9,715 nt of DNA from JAVBQU01 sp031548675 (GTDB lineage Bacteria; Bacteroidota; Bacteroidia; Bacteroidales; P3), in NCBI GenBank assembly GCA_031548675.1, contig JAVBQU010000153.1, positions 1-9,715 of the forward strand, in the 5' to 3' direction. The position numbers were made by a program, and so were the translations under genes. This document shows positions 1-6,902 of this stretch, piece by piece. How positions within the stretch are numbered: the stretch's first letter is position 1; each line of letters starts with the position of its first letter. The notes under the pieces are model-generated. The model was not told the DNA's origin, made no database searches, and saw only the letters and a program-made list of their open reading frames with translations.

Positions 1-1103
1 AATGAGCCCGAAACCAAACCGTAGAATATGTAAATATCTACAAAGCCCAAGGCAGATTCAGCAAAAAATGCGAATGGCTGCGGATTCTTACCCTCGATTA
101 TTTTTTCAATTATAAAGACCGGCTTTTGATAAAAGCTGCCCAAAAGCAACTCAAGCTACATCCATGCGATATTATTTTAGCCAGCTCTTACCGCACCTTT
201 CCGTTATATGCCGCTTATCAACTAAGCCAAAAATATGCTTTACCCCTTATCGTCGATTTGCGGGATATAATCGAACAATATACCAATCAAGAATTTTTTG
301 CCCATTATAAAAACAGGATTCCTCTTATTGGTAATCTTATAGCCCGACTCTTTAAAAATAAACTTTTAAGCCAGCGCAATAAAATTCTCCAAAAAGCCGA
401 TTATGTTACTACCATTTCCGAATGGCATGTCGATACATTAAAAGCGTATAATGCAAAAACACATTTAATATACAATGGATTTGATGCTGATTTATTCACT
501 CCTGCTATACAAAAATCAAAACAATTTTTGATTTGTTATACAGGACGTATTTTAAGTACAGCCATGCGTAACCCCGCTTTGTTGTTTGAAGCCGTAAAGC
601 AATTACATAACGAACATCGTATTGATACGAAGGAATTCCGCATACAATTTTTTACTAATGCCGAATCCAAAAGTATTCTAACCCATGCAGCAGCAGACTA
701 TCAGCTAGAAGATTTTATTGAATACCATGATATGGTTGCCTATACAGAAATACCCGCAATTTTAAATAATAGCTCCATATTGTTGCTTCTGACAAACAAA
801 GCCGATGCAAATGGACCTAAAGGCATAATGACTACCAAGTTTTTTGAATATCTGGCTGTAGAAAAACCGATTTTATGCATAACAGGCGACGAAGGCTGTT
901 TGGAAACCGCCCTCAACGAAGCCCAAGCCGGATTAGCCGCCCATCATGTGGATGAAGTAAAGCGATTTATTATAGACCAATATACCACATGGAAAAACAA
1001 CGGATACACACATATTGAACCTAATAAAGAAGCGTTGCAAAAGTACGACCGGAAATATCAGGCAAAACAATTTGTAGAACTTTTTAATGCACTATGCCCT
1101 TAA
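1..1103 (+). CDS. GT4-type glycosyltransferase, 5' partial, probable frameshift near base 21
   Basis: Likely transfers a sugar from an activated donor during surface polysaccharide or glycan assembly at the cytoplasmic face of the membrane; donor and acceptor cannot be told. Numbering from the TTG at 126 (325 residues), the acceptor-side domain shows DIILASS (15-21) and VDLRD (43-47), and ADYVTTIS...LIYNGFD (91-120) leads into the C-terminal Rossmann domain. There, KGIMTTKFFEYLA (232-244) with PIL is the GT4 donor-site signature. TTG 126 is unlikely to be the true start. The same frame reads as plausible protein from about base 21 (EYVNIYKAQG..., RILTLDYFFNYKD) but contains no usable start codon and has TGA at 3-5. 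Frame 1 reads NEPETKP and stops at 22-24, which suggests one lost base around 13-21. The family is usually about 380 residues, so the gene probably starts left of the window. Family call is firm; intactness is uncertain. Confidence 0.8.
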
Positions 1104-1116
1104 ATTATGTAGAACA

Positions 1117-1156
1117 ATTCCATAGAGATGGAATAAACAATGAGATTAAGTTCTCA
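1117..1156. terminator. Two tandem small hairpins after the glycosyltransferase, possible weak terminator
   Basis: ATTCCAT (1117-1123) pairs perfectly with ATGGAAT (1128-1134) around the loop AGAG. TGAGA (1141-1145) pairs with TCTCA (1152-1156). Neither stem is followed by a T-tract, so a Rho-independent terminator is only a guess; they may be RNA 3'-end stabilising stems. Confidence 0.25.
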
Positions 1157-1355
1157 CTATTGGCATCATAAAAAATGCGTTAAGAAAAAACGAACTTTGC
1201 AGCATTAAAAACAAAAAACAAGCAATGCAATTAATTCGCACTATAGAAGTTTGTGTGTCCTTGATTCTACATTAGAACAATTCATATCAACCTTTTTTTG
1301 TTTAGCGGAAAAGGAAGTTTTTTTAGCTATTTTTTATTCAGCCTTGATTTTTTGT

Positions 1356-1363
1356 TACTTTTG
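1356..1363 (+). promoter_or_regulatory. Bacteroidota-type -7 box (TACTTTTG) upstream of the deacetylase gene
   Basis: This is an exact match to TAnnTTTG, the consensus of the Bacteroidota primary sigma factor. No good -33 TTTG lies 19-21 bp upstream; the closest TTG (1344-1346) is too near. Transcription would begin around 1370, giving a leader of about 65 nt that contains the palindrome at 1395-1410. Confidence 0.45.
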
Positions 1364-1394
1364 TATCAAGACAATAGTAAACGTAAATCAGAAT

Positions 1395-1410
1395 GTTATT
1401 ATATAATAAC
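1395..1410. repeat. 16-bp perfect palindrome in the deacetylase leader
   Basis: GTTATTAT followed directly by ATAATAAC forms a perfect dyad without spacer. It lies between the predicted transcription start (about 1370) and the ATG at 1436, a position suited to a dimeric repressor site or a short leader hairpin. It is all A/T except the end bases, so chance cannot be excluded. Confidence 0.5.
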
Positions 1411-1435
1411 TTAACTTGAAACAGTTATTTAAATT

Positions 1436-2740
1436 ATGCAAGCCTGCATTGAATATATAATCCGTTTTTTATTGGGCAATTCTTACACACCGGAACTTGC
1501 CAAGCAGATAGGCTATACTTCGAATAAAACCGAATTCCATAAGTATAAACTGATTATTACTCCATCAAATTTTTTCGAGCCCGATGTGTATGGAACTCCA
1601 AAATCGCTGCCGGCATTACCTTTACAAACCCTAGAACACGTTCCTATCCTGTATGGCAGTAGCCGTATTGTAGAAAATGAGAATTATAAAATTATCGATG
1701 CCGATATTATCGCTTCAGCATATTTTCTTTTATCACGTTACGAAGAATACATCAAACCCAGCCAACGGGATGCACATGGACGATTTCAGGGCAAAGAATC
1801 GATTCCCTATAAAGCCGGATTTCTGCACCGCCCTGTGGTTGACGAATACGGAATGCTTTTAAAAAAATGGCTGCGGGAATTTAATCCCGGTATACAGCCG
1901 GAAACATCCCAAATTCAAAAAATATATTTAACCCACGATATTGACGAACCGTTTTATTTTCGAAGCTTAAAAAGTACGGCAAAAGGCTTGCTATTTCAAA
2001 ATAAAAAAACCGTACTCAAAAGTTATTTCGGAGCTTTAGAAAACAATCCGGTATATACTTTTCCATGGATAGTAGAGCAAAATACAAAACTTATTCAATC
2101 GCTTGGCAGCATTAAAGTAGAACCGATTTTCTTTTTCAAATCTAAAGGAAAACATAAATTTGATAAACCTATTTATAATTTATCATCCAAAGATATACAA
2201 AGCCTTTTCCGCTTATGTTCCGAAAATAAAATCAGTATAGGATTACATACCAGCTACTCTGCCGGCATAGAACCTTTTCGAATAGAAGAAGAAAAGCAAC
2301 ATTTAGAAAAAATCGTTCAAGAAAAGATACGTTACAACCGACATCATTTCTTAGCATGCAGAGAAGTTGACGATTTTGCATTTGTAGAAAAATCCGGCAT
2401 TACCGACGATTTTACCATGGGCTACGCCGATGTTTCCGGCTTTCGGCTGGGAACCTGCCGTCCGGTACATTGGATTAATCCCGCTACGCAAAAAGTTTCA
2501 CAGTCGCTTACTCTGCATCCGCTTACAATTATGGATTGTACTTTAGACAGACCGGATTATATGGGTTTGAGTTTCGACGAAGCCTATGATTATTGTATAA
2601 ATCTTATCAAACAGGTATACAAATATAATGGCGAAGTTGTGCTATTGTGGCATAATACAACATTTAGTGATACTTATAAATTTGAACATAAGAAATTGTA
2701 CGAATTATTACTAGAAGAACTAGCAATGTATCAAACCTAA
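1436..2740 (+). CDS. DUF7033/NodB-like polysaccharide deacetylase family protein
   Basis: A 434-residue protein matching the Bacteroidota layout of an N-terminal DUF7033-type region (about 1-150) followed by a degenerate NodB/CE4 deacetylase fold. NodB-like landmarks are THDIDEP (166-172, metal-binding Asp motif 1), GLHTSY (269-274, motif 2), TDDFTMGYAD and GFRLGT (323-340), and LLWHN (403-407, final His motif). Motif 2 has Tyr where classical CE4 enzymes (HxxxH) have the second His, so activity or metal use may differ from chitooligosaccharide deacetylases. There is no signal peptide, so it is probably cytoplasmic. In related genomes such proteins sit in capsule, O-antigen or exopolysaccharide clusters, in line with the upstream glycosyltransferase. 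The ATG start is preceded by no strong Shine-Dalgarno sequence, as usual in this phylum. Substrate unknown. Confidence 0.82.
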   Translation: MQACIEYIIRFLLGNSYTPELAKQIGYTSNKTEFHKYKLIITPSNFFEPDVYGTPKSLPALPLQTLEHVPILYGSSRIVENENYKIIDADIIASAYFLLSRYEEYIKPSQRDAHGRFQGKESIPYKAGFLHRPVVDEYGMLLKKWLREFNPGIQPETSQIQKIYLTHDIDEPFYFRSLKSTAKGLLFQNKKTVLKSYFGALENNPVYTFPWIVEQNTKLIQSLGSIKVEPIFFFKSKGKHKFDKPIYNLSSKDIQSLFRLCSENKISIGLHTSYSAGIEPFRIEEEKQHLEKIVQEKIRYNRHHFLACREVDDFAFVEKSGITDDFTMGYADVSGFRLGTCRPVHWINPATQKVSQSLTLHPLTIMDCTLDRPDYMGLSFDEAYDYCINLIKQVYKYNGEVVLLWHNTTFSDTYKFEHKKLYELLLEELAMYQT

Positions 2741-2790
2741 AATAGAGGTATTTATTGCTGTGAAGTTAATTATTTACTTATGTATTTATG

Positions 2791-2812
2791 CCATTTCTAG
2801 CTTGACAAATGG
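2791..2812. repeat. Inverted repeat upstream of the KilA-N gene
   Basis: CCATTT (2791-2796) and AAATGG (2807-2812) are complementary around a 10-nt spacer, 24 bp before the -7 box of the KilA-N gene. It could be an operator half-site pair or a weak 3' hairpin for the upstream gene; there is no T-tract. Six-bp arms are short enough to be chance. Confidence 0.25.
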
Positions 2813-2835
2813 TAGAGTTATTCAAAATTAATTTG

Positions 2836-2843
2836 TACATTTG
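2836..2843 (+). promoter_or_regulatory. Bacteroidota-type -7 box (TACATTTG) for the KilA-N gene
   Basis: Exact TAnnTTTG match. Transcription would start near 2848-2850, leaving only about 10 nt before the ATG at 2860, so the mRNA would be nearly leaderless. There is no convincing -33 element at 19-21 bp; a TTG at 2802-2804 is about 31 bp away. Confidence 0.45.
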
Positions 2844-2859
2844 AAGAAAATACAAACCG

Positions 2860-3690
2860 ATGGCTCAAAAAGAATCTATCAATGTTCAAGGAACAGAAAT
2901 TATTTTGTTATCCCATAAAAAAGATGATTTCATATCACTAACTGATATGGCAAAATATAAAAATGCCGAAGCAACAGGATATGTTATTTCTCGATGGATG
3001 AGCGCACGTTATACCATTGAATATATGGGAATTTGGGAACGCATGAACAATCCCATTTTTAATGTTGTTGAATTCAACAACATTAAAAATGAAAGCGGAA
3101 GCAACGGATTTGTACTTACATCCAAACAGTGGATTGAGAAAACAAATGCGATAGGAATCATATCAAAACCTGGACGTTATGGAGGAGGAACCTTTGCCCA
3201 CAGAGACATTGCATTTGAATTTGGAACTTGGTTAAGTGCCGAATTCAAATTTTATCTTGTAAAAGAATTTCAAAGATTAAAAGAACAAGAACAACATCAT
3301 TTATCATTAGAATGGAATTTGCAACGAACGCTTTCAAAAGTTAATTATCAAATTCATACCGATGCTATTAAAGAACATATAATTCCTCCTGCAGTTACAA
3401 AAGAACAAGCATCTGCTATTTATGCATCAGAAGCCGATTTACTCAATGTTGCATTATTTGGAAAAACAGCCGCAGAATGGCGTAAAGAAAATCCTGTGAA
3501 CAAAGGAAATATTCGCGATACAGCAACTTTAGAACAATTGGTTGTTTTATCTAACATGGAAAGCATCAATGCCTTATTGATACAACAAGGCTTATCACAA
3601 AAAGACAGATTATTACAACTCAACAGTGTTGCTATAAAACAGATGCAATCATTACTGAGTAGTCACACATTACAGAAAATACTAAAGTAA
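2860..3690 (+). CDS. KilA-N domain-containing protein
   Basis: A 276-residue predicted DNA-binding protein. The KilA-N domain spans about 5-140: ISLTDMAKYKN (25-35), then WMSARYTIEYMGIWERMNNP (46-65), SKQWIEKTNAIGI (88-100), GRYGGGTFAHRDIAFEFGTWLSAEFKFYLVKEFQRLK (105-141). The last block is the hallmark of the bacterial chromosomal and phage versions. The C-terminal part (about 142-276) is mostly helical by composition and includes LFGKTAAEWRKENP, found in stand-alone Bacteroidota KilA-N proteins. KilA-N domains are known from phage antirepressor-type regulators and large DNA viruses; the role of solitary chromosomal copies is not established. No integrase or other phage gene is visible nearby, so it may be a residual or domesticated phage gene. 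Its coding sequence contains a 38-bp perfect palindrome (3054-3091). Start chosen at the first ATG, right after its promoter box. Confidence 0.88.
   Translation: MAQKESINVQGTEIILLSHKKDDFISLTDMAKYKNAEATGYVISRWMSARYTIEYMGIWERMNNPIFNVVEFNNIKNESGSNGFVLTSKQWIEKTNAIGIISKPGRYGGGTFAHRDIAFEFGTWLSAEFKFYLVKEFQRLKEQEQHHLSLEWNLQRTLSKVNYQIHTDAIKEHIIPPAVTKEQASAIYASEADLLNVALFGKTAAEWRKENPVNKGNIRDTATLEQLVVLSNMESINALLIQQGLSQKDRLLQLNSVAIKQMQSLLSSHTLQKILK
3054..3091. repeat. 38-bp perfect palindrome inside the KilA-N coding region
   Basis: Bases 3054-3072 are the exact reverse complement of 3073-3091: 19-bp arms, no spacer, centred on GAATTC. Symmetry breaks at 3053/3092. The inner 36 bases are in phase with the codons and encode residues 66-77, a stretch that by my recollection is conserved in the family (NPxFxxVEFxxIxNE). 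In RNA it could form a stem of about 17 bp capped by AATT. Confidence 0.95.
3213..3250. repeat. 9-bp-arm inverted repeat in the KilA-N coding region
   Basis: ATTTGAATT (3213-3221) is the reverse complement of AATTCAAAT (3242-3250), with a 20-nt spacer. It encodes the two similar patches AFEF and AEFKF of the KilA-N domain, so protein-level constraint may explain it. Weak compared with the 38-bp palindrome upstream. Confidence 0.4.
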
Positions 3691-3759
3691 AATTTATATT
3701 TTATTTTTACACTCTCCCGTAAATTTTAAGAGAAAAATTATATAAGTTTAAAAATAAAA

Positions 3760-5031
3760 ATGAGCAAAATCATGAATCAAGCCCCCTTAGCTGAACTATT
3801 ACGTCCACAAAGTTTAGATAGCTACATCGGACAGCAGCATTTGGTAGGCAAAGATGCCATATTACGGAAAGCTATCGAGGCAAAAAAGATTCCCTCCATG
3901 ATATTATGGGGACCTCCGGGAGTCGGTAAAACTACTTTGGCTTATATCATTTCGCAACAGATAGGTTATCCATTCTACACCCTGAGTGCTATCAATTCCG
4001 GAGTAAAAGATGTACGTGAGGTTATCGACAAAGCCAAACAAGAATCACATGCCATTTTATTTATCGATGAAATCCATCGTTTTTCCAAAAACCAGCAAGA
4101 TTCCTTGCTGGGAGCAGTGGAGCAAGGAACTATCACTCTGATTGGAGCCACGACCGAAAATCCATCATTTGAAGTTATTTCTCCTCTCCTATCCCGTTGT
4201 CAGGTTTACATTTTAAAAAACTTAGAACTTACAGATTTAGAAACCCTGTTAAATCAGGCTGCCGATTTTCTTTCCGAAGCCACTCAGAAAAATATCGACA
4301 TCCAAGAAACCGAAGCCCTGTTGCGTATTTCAGGCGGAGATGCACGCAAACTGCTCAATGCGATAGAATTGGTTGTATCTTCGGAAACATCCAATAAAAT
4401 TGAAATTACCAACGATAAAGTTTTAGCCGTTATTCAGCAAAATCTGGCTATTTATGATAAAAAAGGCGAAATGCACTATGATATTATTTCAGCCTTTATC
4501 AAATCCATGCGGGGCAGCGACCCCAATGCCGCTGTATATTGGCTTGCCCGTATGATTGCCGGAAACGAAGATCCCAAATTTATTGCCCGCCGTATGCTTA
4601 TTTTTGCATCCGAAGATATAGGTAATGCCAATCCCAATGCATTGCTGCTGGCTACAGCCTGTTTCGACGCAGTTACCAAAATAGGCTATCCCGAATGCCG
4701 GATAGTACTTTCGCAAACCGTAATTTATTTAGCTACATCGCCTAAAAGTAATGCCAGCTATATGGCTATAAACGATGCTTTGAATGCCATTACGCGAACC
4801 GGAGATTTAAGCGTACCTTTGCATATCCGCAATGCCCCTACCACTTTGATGAAAAATTTGGATTATGGTAAGGATTATAAGTACGCCCATAATTTTGAAA
4901 ATAATTTTACAGAACAAGAATATTTACCCGAAAAATTAAAAGGAACTCAGTTTTACGAACCCCAAAACAATCCGCGCGAAAACGAAATCAGGGCAAGGCT
5001 GAAAATATGGTGGAAAAAGTATAAATATTAA
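3760..5031 (+). CDS. rarA: Replication-associated recombination protein A (RarA/MgsA), AAA+ ATPase
   Basis: RarA is a tetrameric AAA+ ATPase of the clamp-loader clade (human WRNIP1, yeast Mgs1) that acts at stalled or collapsed replication forks with single-stranded DNA-binding protein. The 423 residues are close to the usual length. The N-terminal ATPase domain shows Walker A GPPGVGKTT (51-59), Walker B ILFIDEIHRF (99-108), sensor 1 LIGATTENP (127-135) and the arginine-finger region SPLLSRC (141-147). ISGGDARKLLNAIE (about 190-203) is the sensor 2/lid helix. The C-terminal tetramerisation domain contains KSMRGSDPNAAVYWLARMI and ASEDIGNANPNALLLA, both diagnostic for RarA. A second ATG at 3772 (NQAPLAELLRP) fits the usual family start equally well. 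The pseudouridine synthase gene follows after 9 bp, probably in one transcript. Confidence 0.97.
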   Translation: MSKIMNQAPLAELLRPQSLDSYIGQQHLVGKDAILRKAIEAKKIPSMILWGPPGVGKTTLAYIISQQIGYPFYTLSAINSGVKDVREVIDKAKQESHAILFIDEIHRFSKNQQDSLLGAVEQGTITLIGATTENPSFEVISPLLSRCQVYILKNLELTDLETLLNQAADFLSEATQKNIDIQETEALLRISGGDARKLLNAIELVVSSETSNKIEITNDKVLAVIQQNLAIYDKKGEMHYDIISAFIKSMRGSDPNAAVYWLARMIAGNEDPKFIARRMLIFASEDIGNANPNALLLATACFDAVTKIGYPECRIVLSQTVIYLATSPKSNASYMAINDALNAITRTGDLSVPLHIRNAPTTLMKNLDYGKDYKYAHNFENNFTEQEYLPEKLKGTQFYEPQNNPRENEIRARLKIWWKKYKY

Positions 5032-5040
5032 TTGATTATA

Positions 5041-6093
5041 ATGAGTACAGAAGATTTTTTACAAGACCAAGAAGAACAAGAATTATACGAACACTACCGC
5101 TTCGTGGTAGATAAAGGGCAAAGCCTGTTAAGAATCGATAAATTCTTAATTCTACGTATGGAAGCCGTTTCCCGCAACAAAATCCAAAATGCAGCCAAAG
5201 CCGATTGCATATTGGTTAACGATAAACCTGTAAAATCTAATTACAAGGTAAAACCGATGGATGTGATAAGTATTCTTTTACCCAATCCGCCGCGGGAAAT
5301 TGAAATTATACCGCAAGATATTCCTTTAGATGTTATATACGAAGACGATGATGTAATTCTGATTAATAAACAGCCTAATTTGGTTGTACATCCGGGATAT
5401 GGAAACTATACAGGAACACTTTTAAATGCCTTGGTTTATCATTTTCAGCAAAATGTGAAAGACGGTAAAGAACCCGCTATCCCCTATCTGGTTCATCGTA
5501 TCGATAAAAATACCTCAGGCTTAATACTGGTTGCCAAAAATGAATTAGCACAAAGTATGCTCGCAAAACAATTTTACGATCATAGCATCGAAAGAAAATA
5601 CATAGCCATGGCTTGGGGAGACTTTAAAGAAGACGAAGGAACTATTATTGGAAATTTAGGACGCCATCCTAAAGACCGAAAAATTATGACGGTTTTTCCT
5701 GATGGAGAACAAGGCAAGCATGCGGTTACCCATTATAAGGTATTAGAGCGGTTAGGATATATAAGTGTTATAGAATGTATGCTCGAAACCGGACGTACAC
5801 ATCAAATTCGTGCCCACATGCGATACATCGGACATCCGCTTTTCAACGATGATACTTATGGCGGCGATCAGATATTGAAAGGAACTACATTTACAAAATA
5901 TAAGCAATTTGTTACCAACTGTTTTAGCATGTTACCCCGTCAGGCATTACATGCCGCTTCTTTGGGTTTTATCCACCCTACTGCAAACAAAAAGATTTAT
6001 TACGAATCGCCGTTGCCAGACGATATGCAAAGTGTTATCGAAAAATGGAGGCGTTACGCTGGTAGTAAAGATGAATTTACAGATGAGGATTAA
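5041..6093 (+). CDS. rluD: RluA-family pseudouridine synthase, RluD-like (23S rRNA)
   Basis: Predicted to isomerise uridine to pseudouridine in 23S rRNA; the S4-plus-catalytic-domain layout fits RluD (helix 69) best, but RluC-like specificity cannot be excluded. With ATG 5041 as start (350 residues), an S4 RNA-binding domain occupies about 28-78 (RIDKFLILRMEAVSRNKIQN). The catalytic domain follows with INKQPNLVVHPG (108-119), the active-site motif HRIDKNTSGL (152-161, catalytic Asp155) and the RluA-family motif GRTHQIRAHM (251-260). A TTG at 5032 is in frame but would add only three residues and abuts the rarA stop, so ATG 5041 is preferred. The 3' end overlaps the convergent DUF2238 gene by 17 bp, and I see no terminator between them. 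Confidence 0.93.
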   Translation: MSTEDFLQDQEEQELYEHYRFVVDKGQSLLRIDKFLILRMEAVSRNKIQNAAKADCILVNDKPVKSNYKVKPMDVISILLPNPPREIEIIPQDIPLDVIYEDDDVILINKQPNLVVHPGYGNYTGTLLNALVYHFQQNVKDGKEPAIPYLVHRIDKNTSGLILVAKNELAQSMLAKQFYDHSIERKYIAMAWGDFKEDEGTIIGNLGRHPKDRKIMTVFPDGEQGKHAVTHYKVLERLGYISVIECMLETGRTHQIRAHMRYIGHPLFNDDTYGGDQILKGTTFTKYKQFVTNCFSMLPRQALHAASLGFIHPTANKKIYYESPLPDDMQSVIEKWRRYAGSKDEFTDED

Positions 6094-6718
6094 CCCAAGA
6101 AGACTTTAATGTAAGCTTTGCTATTTGTCTATTTTGAACTTTAGATAAAGTTAATAAAGCAATTGCAGCACCTAATAATGCAAAAAACATGTCGGATTGA
6201 GCATCCCATTCATATCCCTGCGTACCCAAAAAAGCATCTGCCGATGATTGTTGCAGGGCAGCAACCCACCATTCTACAATCTCATACATCGCACTAATAG
6301 CTAAACATACAGATAATACAATAAAGGCAAGCCATTTGCTTAGTTGCAAAGGAGTTGTCCGAAGCAATACTTCCCGCACCAGCAAAGCAGGAATAAACCC
6401 TTGAGCAAAATGTCCGATTTTATCATAATTATTACGTGTAAAACCAAACCAATCCTGCATCCAATAGCCCAAAGGAACTTCTGCATACGTATAAATTCCA
6501 CCTACACTTAATATCACAAAATGCAGTAAAAGAAGGCAATAAATTAAATTTGTAAACCGGAATCTTTTATATGTAAAAAACAGTACAGGAAAACCTAAAA
6601 GAATAGGAAAAACTTCCAATATCCATAAGACTCTATCTTTAGACAATGCTAATGAGACTGCCAAAATTAAAAGAGTTGAAATACTGAATAAGAAAGGATA
6701 TGAATGCTTTTGTTTCAT
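6077..6718 (-). CDS. DUF2238 (YjdF-like) integral membrane protein
   Basis: A 213-residue hydrophobic protein with about six membrane segments (roughly 8-26, 30-49, 55-74, 105-120, 127-148, 176-191). Conserved DUF2238/YjdF motifs are present: GGIYTYAEVPLG (73-84), YDKIGHFAQGFIPA (98-111), YEIVEWW (145-151) and GYEWDAQSDM (168-177). The conserved polar and acidic residues within or near the membrane suggest a transport or enzymatic role, but the family function is unknown to me. A TATCTTTG -7 box lies 22 bp before its ATG, so it has its own promoter, divergent from that of the LiaF-like operon. Its last 17 bases overlap the end of rluD on the opposite strand. Confidence 0.88.
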   Translation of the reverse strand: MKQKHSYPFLFSISTLLILAVSLALSKDRVLWILEVFPILLGFPVLFFTYKRFRFTNLIYCLLLLHFVILSVGGIYTYAEVPLGYWMQDWFGFTRNNYDKIGHFAQGFIPALLVREVLLRTTPLQLSKWLAFIVLSVCLAISAMYEIVEWWVAALQQSSADAFLGTQGYEWDAQSDMFFALLGAAIALLTLSKVQNRQIAKLTLKSSWVNPHL

Positions 6719-6740
6719 TTTATTTAATTGATATTTACTA

Positions 6741-6748
6741 CAAAGATA
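6741..6748 (-). promoter_or_regulatory. Bacteroidota-type -7 box (TATCTTTG) for the DUF2238 gene
   Basis: On the minus strand this reads TATCTTTG, an exact TAnnTTTG match, giving a short leader of about 18 nt before the ATG at 6718. No clear -33 TTTG is seen at 19-21 bp. It is divergent from the promoter at 6839-6870. Confidence 0.45.
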
Positions 6749-6838
6749 TTGAACTTATCCGTAAATTAAAAGAATATGTATTTTTGTCGGGTAAAATCGG
6801 CTATTTGCCGAAATTATCCTTATATAAGCAGAAAACCA

Positions 6839-6870
6839 TTTGCCTATACTGCTTTACGATATTAATTTTG
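6839..6870 (+). promoter_or_regulatory. Promoter of the LiaF-like/ferredoxin/LytS operon
   Basis: A -33 element TTTG (6839-6842) and a -7 element TAATTTTG (6863-6870) are separated by 20 bp, the complete Bacteroidota vegetative promoter layout and the best in this window. Transcription would begin near 6876, about 27 nt before the ATG at 6903. This excludes the in-frame TTG at 6840 as the gene start. Confidence 0.65.
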
Positions 6871-6902
6871 CACATATATTAATTATAAAACCTAAAATAA
6901 AA

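Larger units (their letters stand above)
1104..1435. other. 332-bp AT-rich gap between polysaccharide genes
   Basis: No gene is supported in this gap. It holds two small hairpins just after the glycosyltransferase stop (arms 1117-1123/1128-1134 and 1141-1145/1152-1156), a -7 promoter box at 1356-1363 and a 16-bp palindrome at 1395-1410. The remainder is AT-rich with several T-tracts (around 1292-1299 and 1318-1324) and no recognisable RNA gene. Confidence 0.6.

Noticed and set aside
1110..1283. Direct repeat TAGAACAATTC (1110-1120 and 1273-1283)
   Set aside because: A near-identical word also occurs inside the KilA-N coding region near 3530, so it looks like a common AT-rich word.
1972..2016. 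AGTACGG/CCGTACT inverted repeat in the deacetylase gene
   Set aside because: Seven-bp arms with a 30-nt spacer are expected by chance.
2802..2807. TTGACA as a sigma70-type -35 element before the KilA-N gene
   Set aside because: There is no matching -10 at 17 bp, and the spacing to the -7 box at 2836 (about 31 bp) is too long.
4476..4716. Minus-strand open frames opposite rarA
   Set aside because: They are antisense to the conserved RarA C-terminal domain and have no independent support.
5032..5040. TTG start for the pseudouridine synthase
   Set aside because: It adds three residues, abuts the rarA stop and is a rarer start than ATG 5041.
6840..6902. N-terminal extension of the LiaF-like protein from TTG 6840
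   Set aside because: The TTG overlaps the -33 element of a complete promoter whose transcription start would be near 6876, so ATG 6903 is the start.
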